Part shown: positions 45,438 to 56,080 of the stretch, piece by piece
Numbering within the stretch: position 1 is the first letter of the stretch
Layout of the letters: each line of letters starts with the position of its first letter
Assembly: GCA_025449115.1 (NCBI GenBank)
Contig: JAHLKC010000155.1
Location: 26,191 to 90,190, forward strand
From: Chytridium lagenaria
Taxonomy: Eukaryota; Chytridiomycota; Chytridiomycetes; Chytridiales; Chytridiaceae
Direction: 5' to 3'
Length of the DNA: 64,000 nucleotides
Program-made: the position numbers and the translations under genes
The notes under the pieces: model-generated
The model's database searches: none
What the model was told of the DNA's origin: nothing
What the model saw: the letters and a program-made list of their open reading frames with translations, nothing else

Positions 45438-46550
45438 TCATTTTCCCATCAACACATCCCCACAAAGATAAGTGTCTTCTTCATTCGTCATGTTGACCTC
45501 CTTCGCTACCTTCATTAACTTCTTCACTCCCTTCTTTCCTAGGTGACCCATCCACAAGTGCCATTGGTGCGGTGTCAGAGACTTCTCGGCTTTTGCTGAG
45601 GCGGTACTTGGCTTGAATTCTAACACTTGATCAAGGTAGATGAGGTTCTCTTTGCTGCTGTAGGTGAACGTTGCAAGTGCTTGCGCTGACGGTTCTTTCT
45701 TTGGTTTAAGGTCGTATCTGTCATCCTTCCGAAAGATGTCAAGATCCTTCTTTCTCGCCATCCCAAGCGACATCAGGTTTCGTCCGATGTTTGGTACATA
45801 CAAAACATTCTTGAGTATTAACGTTCCGGTTGTTTCCCCATTTCTGATCTTAACTTCCAACTCCACAAGATTCAAGGTTGCTGTTGTTGTCAGCAGTGCT
45901 GATGTCGCACTGGATGGAGCGGTAGTTTGACAGGATGGTGCGCTGGAACGTCATGTGGTGAGTGGCTCCAGAGTCTAACATCCATCTAGTGTCTGTAGTC
46001 TACGGACCACCTTCCGAGCTCATGTTGACGGTAGGTACTGCTGCAACGAATACCACAGGATTTCCTCCGCTGTTGTTGTTCTGATTGTTGTTTTGGTTTG
46101 CCAGGTTTGCGTTAGGTCCTTGATTCCAACCACCTCGGCCTCAACCTCCTCTTCTGCGTCCTCCTTGACCACGGAAACCTCGGCGGCCTCTTCCACGGAA
46201 AAAGCCTCTCCTGCAGCCGCAAGTTGAGCTGAGGTTCGTTTCTCTTTCGTTTCTGTTGTCGTTAGTTCTTCTCGCGCTCCAACAGTCTCTTGCTAAGTTA
46301 CTTTCTTTCCGCAATTGTAGCATTCTTGGTCCTCACCGCCGCGGTGTCTTTGTTGCTGGTTGTTGTAGCGTCCCGCAGCATGAGCCTGGGCGCCTTCGTT
46401 ATCTTCATTTTCCTTCTTTCTCTCTTTCAGTTTCGTTTCATGGTCTAACAGCTTTCCGACGACATAGGCATAGTTATCCTCGGCTTTGGGTTCGTTCTCA
46501 AGAAGGTTGACTCTGATGCGTATCTTCAGGGAGGGTCGTTAGGAGGATGG
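45438..46550 (-). pseudogene. Ty1/copia gag-protease-preintegrase remnant
   Basis: Read leftward, the segment begins with a gag end: KLLDHETKLKERKKENED, then a damaged zinc knuckle CYNCGKK...LARDCW in which the His position is Asn-like and a frame shift occurs, then an Arg/Gly-rich stretch. Next comes the copia aspartic protease motif DSGATHHM (about 45,955-45,976) and the frame 45,438-45,875 with VLYVPNIGRNLMSLG and HLWMGHLGKKGVKKL, the GAG-pre-integrase domain. Several shifts and the lack of integrase and RT downstream show a dead fragment. Its right edge abuts the gypsy RNase H at about 46,552. Confidence 0.8.
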
Positions 46551-46554
46551 AGAT

Positions 46555-46782
46555 GTGTTGCGGGGTTGCCGTGTCCTCCCCGCAGCCTTATTAGTAACTC
46601 CATTACCAGACGATAAATTCGTTATATCTTGCGATGCTTCTAAGTACGCAATTGGTGCTGCACTTTTTGTGAATCGCAACGGCATATACCATCCTGTGGC
46701 TTTTGCCTCACGCACGTTGAACAATGCCAAGCAGAACTACTCTAACACTGACCGCAAAGGTCTCGCTGTTGTGTGGTCTTCA
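46555..46782 (+). pseudogene. Ty3/gypsy RNase H, first part
   Basis: PLPDDKFVISCDASKYAIG, then HPVAFASRTLNNAKQNYS and KGLAVVWSS match the RNase H domain of gypsy pol. The RT that should precede it is missing; the segment starts at the copia junction. It is cut after codon S (TCA) by the KDZ-like element and resumes in the same frame at 54,176. Confidence 0.85.
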
Positions 46783-47584
46783 GGGTTATATCCCATAGTA
46801 CAAAACCGACGACAACTAAAAAAATTTCGTCGAATTTGGATTTAGTTTGCCGTAAATCGGCGTATGCTGCCGCTTTTGCACCAAATCAATTCGTTGGTCA
46901 CACAATATTCGCCACTTATTAAATGCGGCAGAATACCGCCAAATACGTAAATTTTTTCATCATACGGGGAGCTGAATTTTCGGTCACGCAATGGAAATTT
47001 CTTTATTTTACAGAATTCAGACAGTACCACAGGATTTGCATCGAACTATACTACAGCGCCGTAAACGGCCATCTACGGGAGTCTTCTGTTTCTCCACCAT
47101 AAGGACTTTACCGTAACCTAAAGCTTTTAATCTGAATATATATTTATACAGTCGTACTTAAAAATTATTAGGACTCCTAAGCCACGTGTGCATAAAGAAA
47201 ACGTTCTTCCTATTTATCCCACATACACAGTGTTCAGTATACAAACATTGACGTCAGACCGCAATACTCTTTTCCACAAAGGTATTTTTACCTTTTTTGC
47301 TTTTGTCAAACTATACTGAATTTGTGGTCATATTCTTTGTGTATACGCTGACAATCGCAGAATGTTGACGCTGCCAATGCAGGTATAGTACGTTTTGTCG
47401 CGTGTACGTACGCTTACGTGCGTACACGTGCGTTTGTGTACGCATGCGTACGTGTGCGTACATTTGCGCACGTAAATGTAAGACACGTGCACAAGTGTAC
47501 GTAAACGTACGCAAACGTGCATGTACGTACGTATAGTGGAATTAATGCTTACTTCGTGAACGTTCCTATACATACTCTTGTATT

Positions 47585-49408
47585 TTATTTTTGAAGATGT
47601 TCACGATTTTTTCTCAGTAACTTCAAAAATAAATACATTCTGCACATAACTGGGATTTTGATAAAATATATTAACGTAATTTTGACATCAACGTACAGCA
47701 CCTTTAGTTCAACGTCTATAATTCCTGACGTTGTACCTGCGAGCTTTGTTAGGAGATATGTCGCTATCCGAAGAGGTGTACTCAAGTTTGTACGCGAACG
47801 GTCGCGTAAACGAGATGTTGATCCCCTCAAACTACCACGTGACAGGCTTCTAGCTCTTCCCTTGTCAGGAGAAAAGCTAGCTGAATTTCGAATACGCTGA
47901 GACCGGCGAGGTGGTGACGGGGGCAGTTCCTCAGATAAGATTCGTCGAGACCTGCGAGGTGGGGACTCTGAAAATCGTGGCAATGGTCTTACTCCTGGTC
48001 GGCGCACGCGGTTATTGGCTACAGCAACGTCATGCTCAAAAGAAGCTGAGGAGACTCTTCGTTGTGCTTTGTCATGAAAACTAATTACTAAAGTGCTTGA
48101 AGAAGCAAAAAATTACAGTTGCTGCTGTTTGTTAAGGCATCCACAGATCCCCTAATAGTTTCAAGTTTTTCGTCGAAGTTGTCAAGTCTTTCCTTCAACG
48201 CCAAAAGAGAGGATTCAAAACTTTTCTGCATATTGTCTTGCGCTTGACGTAGATAAGAGAAGTTAGATGCAAGCGTTCTCTGAGTCAAGTTGTTTTCGTG
48301 TATAAGAAGGACGAGACTGTCTTGTTGTGCAGCAGCAGTCTGCAAATTCTTGCCGCCAACGCTAACAATGAAACAGTCGTTCAGCCTTTTGAGCTCGTTA
48401 ACACCGAACCCTAAATCAAAAATAAGTTAATTTTAATATTTTAATTGTCAGCCAAAACATCAAATAAATGCACAGTATACAACAGTATACTACCGCACAC
48501 ACTACAGTACTGCCGCATACTACAGTATACAAACGCACACTACAGTATACAACCGTATGTAGCCGTACATCATTGTATGCGGCAGTTTACCACCGTTACC
48601 AGCCGTACAATGACTATACACCACAATATACCTTGAATCCTTACCTGGAACATGCTTTTGAAAGCCTGGTGACATGTATGCTTTTGCAGCCAAAGCCTCA
48701 GGGTACGTAGCTAATAAGACAATGCCAGCGTCAATCTTTCTACTCATGTTATCAGCCTGTTTTTTATATTAGTTTCTAAAAATGTTCAAACCGATGCAAT
48801 GGGACTGACCGTCTGAACAAGATGCTCCCAATGTCGACGGAAAAAGGAGTTGATGTTAGAGCTTGTCGAGTTAGCATTTGAAAATGCATTCCTTCTGTTG
48901 TTTGACTGCTTCACACTCTCTATAAAAGTAGGGTGTTAGCAAACTTGTTAGATCTTTCCCACCAGTATACCATCATGCATCACTTGACCACTCCGAATCT
49001 TATATGCTCCTTCAATGGGGACAGGAAGAGAAGGAGCCGGTGGAGCACGTATTCTTGATTCCTCGTTAGCGGCATCAACCGCCATCATGCCTGCAGTAAC
49101 AGTTTCGTTGTCGTCTTCGCTGTAAGTTGGCTCCGAGTGGCTTCTGGACCCTGCAGCTTTATTGGATAAATAGTTAATTTACCGTGTCAGTGAAGATGAT
49201 CTGGATTTGAGTATGTTACAGAGTTCTCACCAAGGTTGTATTGGAACCCCCTTCCCCCATGTTCATCATCATGTCCACCAAGGCTCATCGGTATGTTGAT
49301 ATGTCTGCACAAGTCAAAAAGCTCTGTTGTCAAACCATCGTATGCCTTTAAAATTTTCTTCCAACACCGTATGATGCTGTCATATAAAAAAAGTTGACAA
49401 CCGTACAT
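47585..49408 (-). CDS. KDZ-like element gene 2: coiled-coil and Ser/Arg-rich accessory protein
   Basis: Reading leftward from about 49,400, exon-like segments include LYDSIIRCWKKILKAYDGL, later an acidic N-terminal part, KIDAGIVLLATYPEALAAKA, then NELKRLNDCFIVSV and a helical stretch NDNMQKSFESSLLALKERLD-like with heptads (48,088-48,345). The end is basic and Arg/Ser/Pro-rich (SPPRRSRRILSEELPPSPP) near 47,900-48,000. Introns contain CGTA-rich tracts, notably 48,465-48,640 and 49,395-49,500. Exon borders and start are uncertain and no catalytic domain is recognised. Divergent position and nuclear-type composition suggest a partner of the transposase. Confidence 0.45.
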
Positions 49409-49891
49409 AAGCGCACGTTACCGCAAACAACCATAGAATAACGCATCAAACCATATATTCCCATAAATAAACGCAAACGGCCGTATACCACAGCCGTTAA
49501 GGTGATTAATGAAATATTTCAATATCTTGAGTCCATCGAATCGTAAACTTTTAAAACAGGTTTGTGGTCTGTTACGTAGGTATACGTATACAGCTAGCTG
49601 CTGCGGTAAGCTAAGATAGGTTCATTTTATCACATCAACTTCAAACATTTGCCTTATGGCCATAGACTCTAAAATATTATAACTTCATGTGGCGCTTCTA
49701 TATTTGATTGTCTTGTACAAAAGACGATGGAATACTTGCGTACCCCACCGCCTTCGTATGAATCACTCATTTGGTTGTATACACGGCCACAGACGGTTTA
49801 GTCAGTAGAAGAATAACCATTGTGAAAGTCAAAGTTACGTCTGATAGTGCGACATTAGTATTACGTACGTAAAAAAAATTCGACGAAGAAA

Positions 49892-52800
49892 ATGTACTGT
49901 CCATGCTGTGCTGAAGACGTCCCCTCCGTCACGTCTAGAAAGATGCTTGAGAACCACATTAGAGATGACCATGCTTCCAGTGGTGCTCTCATAACCTTGC
50001 TTCTGAAGCTTGATAGTGAAGCGACCATTGAAAGAGTCTTGACTATGGTTATTGGCGGCGGTTCCCACGCCCAAGCGCAGCCCCCTCTAGCCCAGCAGAC
50101 GCAACGACAGCCATCAAGTATAGGCGAGTCTCGCTCAGCAAAAGGCACCTACCATATTGAAACCAGGATGGCGGAAAAATAGTAAGATGGAGTTGCTTAA
50201 ATCTCTCATTTCTTTAGTGTTTTTGGGGTTGAGAAGCAACTTTTTAAGTTGAGCGCGGAGGAGAAGAAGGCCATAGATAGGATGACGGCGGAGCAGAAGA
50301 CGTTATCCGGAGCAATTCGAATGATTCCGCATTTGATTGAAGATGCAGCCGTAGCTGAAGCATTACGTACAAAGATTACCGAGGTAGGCAAAGCTCTGTT
50401 GTTTTAGTGATATTGAAGTTGTTAGGCCAAAGAGAAGTATCTTGCCGCTTACCGTGCTGGGTACACTCAACAAAATCCGAACGTTGCAAGCTATCAAGTC
50501 ACCAATAACAATCAAGTTCGCATTGTTTGGAAGACAGGAAAAGAATTCGAGGAGGTACTGCTTTTTTCTTCCATACATTAATCTTACTTCGAGGGCGAGG
50601 AGCAACGCAGACCTAGCTCTCCAAAGCTTAGAGTCGGTAGCAGTAAAGCCATCTACGTAGAAGATGACAGTGACAACGACGAGGTCCACGCGCAATACAA
50701 GCCTGCCTTGGGACAGTACATTGAAGGTTTGACGACAATTTTATTTAAACTAATGGGTATAGAACCTAAGATTGCCTCAAAAGGTCATCCACTTGCATTG
50801 CGGGTCGACGTGAGCAAAATTCGGAAGAAACAAGAAGAGGAGGAGGCTGAAAGCCGACCACGAACGCCATCGGAAGAATACGAGGATCGACCCGTTAGAA
50901 AAGGTGCGTAATCTTCCGCCCTCCCCTGCTTTTATTTACTGACTGAGATCGGGGAATATTCAATAAGAACAATTTCTGTCTTATAACGCACTTTTTCCTG
51001 GACAAGATAACGGAACTGATTACCTCAACAACATTCTCCTTTCACGCTTACTCAAAGCACTTACAGTCAAACTATAATGAGTTTGGTCGGGGAAGGTGCC
51101 TGTACAAGCCTCCTTCTAGTAAAGTCATATCTGCGGTAAGTCATCACTTGTCATAAATTTTTTTCCATTCCATTCCTGCAAGCTGGCCAGGTACTGCTTG
51201 ACCATCTGGATCAATGATCCAAATGCCCGCATACTAACGTTAACGGCGGTAATACACCGCAAATAAACGTATTTAACGTTTGCGGCCGTCTGTTTAAGTG
51301 TATAGCCGTAACGGCCGTATGCGTTAATTTTGTACCTACTTCCGGGAATCCCTAACTTTTTTTTAGGCTTGGTTTTCCTTTCGTAAGATACAAGATTTAA
51401 CCATGGGCATGGATATACAATGCCCATTCTGTAAGGAAACTGGCTACGATATGGTTGCTTGTGACGGTATCAGCATTGGTTATCAAGAAGACAAAAAGAC
51501 AAGCAACCTCATCCCACCAACATTCATCGATTCATACAGCAGTGAGAACAACACTGTGAACTACTTAGCGTCAAAACAGGTGAGAAATTCTTTTGCAGTG
51601 AATATTCTAATATGGCATAGTTTGTGCCTAGCAGAAATGTTAGAAAGGCAGGACGAGAGTTCTGCGATATATTCAAGCATGTGCATAACGGTGTTACGCG
51701 TCAAATGAAAGCAGCTGGAAAAGAGTTGGGATTGCTTTTAAACGTATACTGGGACAATGCACCGCGTTTCATGGCATTCATACTTAGAGATGAGACATGG
51801 ACCCCAGCTGAAATAGCGGCGCTTAGAACTTTGCTTAAAGTAGTGAGTATATTTCATTGTGCCGTATTACTCTTTGACCTATCGTAACATCTATAAAGAT
51901 ATTCTGTGAACAGTCAGTTGTTACAATCATATTGCCTGTCGGTGATAAATGTCTTCAGGAATTAGAACGCTGGGAGCAGCTAGATGTGCAGGAGAAGTTG
52001 ACTTTGATTGATGATCTTCGTCAAAACGTACCTTCAGTCGGCAATTTGTTATTTGAGGTCATTGTTGTTGGAAACAACACATATTTACCGGAAGAATTCA
52101 TCAAACTTGCTCAATGGTTAAGAAAGAGAAGGAATGTTGTTGAGAGCCAACATAGCCGCCATCCTGTAGCGGATCCAAAGACAACCGAACATGGAGATTA
52201 TGTGAACAAAAACTGGCAAAAAGTAAGTGCAGAAGCCGTACAAAACCCCATGTAACCGTATACAACCGTATACTGTTATGTACCTTTGCATACTGCCGTT
52301 TACGTTTGTGTGCGCCCGTCTTTGGACTCTGTTGATTAACGCTTTCAAAAGACAGGTTCCTTTTACTTTTTACCTGAAATACGGCAACGTCCACGATATC
52401 TCAACCTTGGACCTGCAGACAATCTACCTACAGCAGCTAAAAAGGGGACAACGGAAGCTGACGTTTGTCCTAAATATTACGACAGGCAGAGGAAGGCTAA
52501 ATCAATGACGGCCGGAGCAATGGTTTTTTTAAGTCGTCATCGATTTTATATTGGATTTCACATTTTTCCTAAAGCTGAAAGCATCAATGATGTTTTTCGC
52601 AACTCTATACACAAGGTACCATACAATTCAACAATTTAACTCTAAATCTTGCAGGTTTGAACAGTGCCCATCCATTTGTGTTGGTGATAATAATTGCCAT
52701 GCTGCAGACTACTGCACTTTGCGGGAGTACGAATCTTCAAAGATTGTCAATTTGTTATAGACAAATTTCATTCAAATGCTCACAGGGGCTGTTCCGCTGC

Positions 52801-53077
52801 TTCTCACGCAAAACACTACAGAAAGCATATTAAAATTGAAGATCTTAATACGAGCTACACCGAATCGGCCAACCACAACATGGGAGTCTTGCGTCAAATG
52901 GTTTCATATATGACTGAAGGACATGCTATTATGACTATATTCACCTACATTTGTATGGCAAATAGGACGGTTTGGAAGGAACTGTCAGTGAAGGGTAGCG
53001 AATTGTTTTTTAAAAAAGTTTGCATGTCGACGATGAAGAATATATATTGTCTTATTACAAAAGTTAGTTTACAATGA
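49892..53077 (+). CDS. KDZ-like transposase, multi-exon
   Basis: ATG 49,892 starts with a finger-like YCPCC...H...H. Exons 49,892-50,181, 50,218-50,383, 50,426-50,554 and 50,594-50,903 are joined in frame by introns of 36-42 bp. A later exon at about 51,403 has CPFC and ACDGISIGYQ, resembling the Cys-cluster and first catalytic Asp region of KDZ proteins. Exons near 51,620-51,840, 51,930-52,220 and 52,360-52,500 follow, and the last at 52,655-53,077 contains FVIDKFHSNAHRGCSAASH and NTSYTESANHNMGVLR, which fit the second Asp and the Glu helix of a DDE transposase (family knowledge, not searched). Stop at 53,075-53,077. Several introns carry CGTA-rich tracts. Some mid-gene joins remain unclear. 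Confidence 0.6.
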
Positions 53078-53289
53078 CTACGTTGAAATGGAACCGTCAA
53101 ATTCAAATGAGTGCAAAAGTAACTTTCAAACAACCATCTGATGCCGTAAACGGCCGATACCAATTTCTTTTACATTAGACAAACCGCCGATCACGCCTGT
53201 TTACGGCTACGCGTCATTTTTATGGCCGTTAGTTTTATGAATGAATATGATATAATCTATATTAAAATCGCTGACTTTAGAAACAAATG

Positions 53290-53960
53290 GCATAACCCTC
53301 CAAACATAAGGCTTCTATATGGTTGGAGTGATTAGGTAGCATCCTGAACCATTTAATGCATTCGAGCGCAAAAGTAGACTCATGCCAATAGCAGAAAAAA
53401 ACAGTATACAACCGTAGACGGCCGAATGCGGTTATCATAGAATATCCGTCTATAGCCGTCTACGGCCGTTTGCGGCTTTACTTGCTGTACCGTGTTGACA
53501 GGTGGCTGTCAGTTGAAAGATACAAGGTTCATATTTTGCTATGCCGCTGAAGGTTAGAAGAGCTATGCCATGGCAAAGATTGGCGTGATTTGGTGGCAGC
53601 CTGAACCATTTAATGCATTCGAGCGCAGAAATAGTTTCATGCTGAAAACAGAAGAAACAGTATACAACCGTAGACGGCCGAAAGCGGTAATGATAGAATA
53701 TCCGTCTATAGCCGTCTACGGCCGTTTGCGGCCTTTAGTTTCTGTCTAACGTTTTAAAACAGGATTTGCTTGCTGGACCGTGTTGACAGGTGGCTGTCAG
53801 TTGAAAGATACAAGGTTCATATTTTGCTATGCTGCTGAAGGTTAGAAGAGCTATGCCATGGCAAAGATTGGCGTGATTCGGTGGCAGCCTGAACCATTTA
53901 ATGCATTCGAGCGCATAAATAGTTTCATGCTGAAAACAGAACAAACAGTATACAGCCGCA
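53290..53960. repeat. long tandem repeat, 257- and 288-bp spacing, in the KDZ-like element
   Basis: The block CCTGAACCATTTAATGCATT starts at 53,343, 53,600 and 53,888. Each unit carries CAGTATACAACCGTAGACGG and CCGTCTATAGCCGTCTACGG motifs. The second spacing is longer by an inserted ~31 bp with TTTCTGTCTAACG. Copy 1 of the element (6.98-8.51 kb) has lost this array. Confidence 0.9.
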
Positions 53961-54175
53961 AATGGCGGGTGTACGATTAAATTTTTGTGCAACAAAAAAA
54001 TTTACTAATGCTTCCGGCTAGTTACTGCCGTTTTTGTCAAAGCATTGATGAAACTAGATTGGTAATGTATTTTGGTAACCGTACATAACCGTATGTTCAC
54101 GATACGGTCATGAAAATCGACGAAGTTTTTTTAGTTGTTGTCGGTTTTGACCTTGGTATTTTATCCCGGTCTTCA

Positions 54176-54469
54176 AACCTCTTTGAGACTTACACATGGC
54201 GCAAACCATACCGCATTGAGACTGATCACTCAGCCTTAATCCCCCTGTTTGCTAGAGGTGTCCTGAAGGGCCGCTTTGCTTGATGGTCATACTCTCTACA
54301 GGATCACGAGATTGAGTTGGTTCATGTTCCCGGCAAGAGCCAGGCTGTTGCCGACGCTCTCTCACGCAGCTTCAGACCCCCAAAGCTATACCTGACGATG
54401 ACTTAGAGGTTGGTGACTTCCCTGAGACCGCCCCTCGAGTCTTTATCGGAAAAGATGCTAAAGTTAGGG
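54176..54469 (+). pseudogene. Ty3/gypsy RNase H, second part
   Basis: The frame continues from 46,782: FETYTWRKPYRIETDHSALI, then LQDHEIELVHVPGKSQAVAD and ALSR, the C-terminal RNase H blocks of gypsy elements. A TGA replaces an expected Arg codon before Trp-Ser-Tyr, and a one-base shift follows ALSR. It is interrupted at 54,469 by element B copy 2. Confidence 0.85.
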
Positions 54470-56080
54470 TCATATCACCTATGTTAAAACCGTTGACATA
54501 TGTTACAAAGTACTGGTTTGAAACCGGGTTAGGGCGTATACGGCCGGAACGGCGTATACGCCCTGAATTGAACCAGCATCAATATGTAAACAAAATCACG
54601 GCCATGTACGGCCTTATACGGCCTTACCCAGCTGGTGGTTGTACATGGCCTGGTGGTTGGCGCAATATTTGGCGCCACATTTAGCCAACGACATACGTTT
54701 ACCCTTCAACCACTTTGGGATTAAATCATTGGGTATGCACCAGATCTTGCCAGGTATGGCTGTCTGTCCCCACCGCCCACACAAAGCACAGAATATCCTG
54801 ACGTGTACAGCCCAATTTGGCGCTTGTAAACCATCAATTAAATGGCCGTGTACGGCCCATTGGTCAGGAAATATGATTATTTGGTACCCCCTTTGCGCCG
54901 CACCGCACGGGTACGTCCAATCAAGGCCGTAACCGCACGGGTACGTCCAAATAAGGCCGTGACCGCACGGGTACGTCCAATTAAGGCCGTAACCGCACGA
55001 GTACGTCCAAAGATGGCCAATTATACAAGCTGTTTGAACCATTTGCTATCGCAATTGCTAACTTCTGAAGAATATTTCATAAAATTAATTGATTAAGGTA
55101 GAAGTACTAACATTAACCTTTCACAATGCGTCAGTCGTCTCTGCAAAGTTTCAGTAAAAGATTTAGTGCTAACGTAGCGGAAAAAGCGCATGGCACGCGA
55201 TGCAAGAGCGTTAAAAGCTGCAACAGTACCTAAAGGCATCCACTCATTGAGCGCTTTCAAATGATATAAACACACATATGCCGAATATGTCTGCCCGCAT
55301 TTGGCTTCTTCATCTGAAAGCTTTGACACCCATGCCTTTAAAACTACACCAGTTCGTTAAGCCTAAAACTTTGATTTTAAGGTCAAGCGTGGACAACTAC
55401 TTGGTTTAAAAAAAAACAGCTTTGGGGACTTCATCGGTGATGGTTTCACACCTCTATCACGTCTCTAGAGTATTTTATTGAGTTTTGAAGTCAAATTTTG
55501 TGTTTACCAAGCTGGGAATAATAATTGCAAGACGGCACAGAGCGTTAGAAGCTGCCACAGGTACGTGGGAGATTCCACAAATTAAGAGCTTTCAAATGAT
55601 ATTATACACATATGCTGAACATGTCTGTCCGCATTTGATATTTTTAAATGACAGCTTTTGACACGCATGCCTTAAAGCTACACCAGTCTGTTAAGGCTAA
55701 ACTCTAATTGCAAGTTAACCGTGGACTAATACTTGGTTTAAAACAAACAGCTTTGGGGAGTTCTTCCGTGATGGTTTCACACCTCCATCACGTCGCTAGA
55801 GTGTTTTATTGAGTTTTGAAGTCAAATTTTGTGTTTACCAAGTTGGGAACAACAATTGCAAGACGGCACCGAGAGTTAGAAGCTACCACAGGTACGTGGG
55901 AGATTCCGCAAATTAAAAGCTTTCAAATTTAACACACATTATCAAACACGTCAAATTTAACACACATTATCAAACACGTCCGTCTTGATTTTTTTCATTG
56001 ATTTAAAGTCACCGCTTGACTCAGTCTGGGGCCTTCTAGGCCATGTTCGACCAGTTACGTGTGTATACAGACTGTACTGT
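54470..56080. mobile_element. element B, copy 2, right end missing
   Basis: The segment matches 4,570-6,228 with small indels, starting at the same GGGTCATATCACC end and stopping at CTGTACTGT. The ~55-bp array and the right inverted end present in copy 1 are absent, and the expected duplication of TAAAGTTA is not found on the right, so the right part was deleted. The 30-bp array has about 3.6 units here (from 54,911), and a 28-bp tandem duplication lies at about 55,925-55,980. It interrupts the gypsy pol between RNase H and the nuclease domain. Confidence 0.85.

Larger units (their letters stand above)
46783..54167 (+). mobile_element. complete KDZ-like DNA transposon, 7,385 bp, 8-bp duplication
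   Basis: The left end GGGTTATATCCCATAGTACA continues AAACCGACGACAACTAAAAA; the right end read backwards is GGGATAAAATACCAAGGTCA then AAACCGACAACAACTAAAAA, so the terminal repeats span at least 50 bp. GGTCTTCA stands on both sides (46,775-46,782 and 54,168-54,175), and removing the element with one copy restores an RNase H reading frame. Inside are two divergent gene regions: a minus-strand gene (47.6-49.4 kb) and a plus-strand transposase (49.9-53.1 kb). An 8-bp duplication and the transposase pattern fit the Kyakuja-Dileera-Zisupton group; assignment within it is open. Related ends occur at 8.5 and 18.3 kb. Confidence 0.85.
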
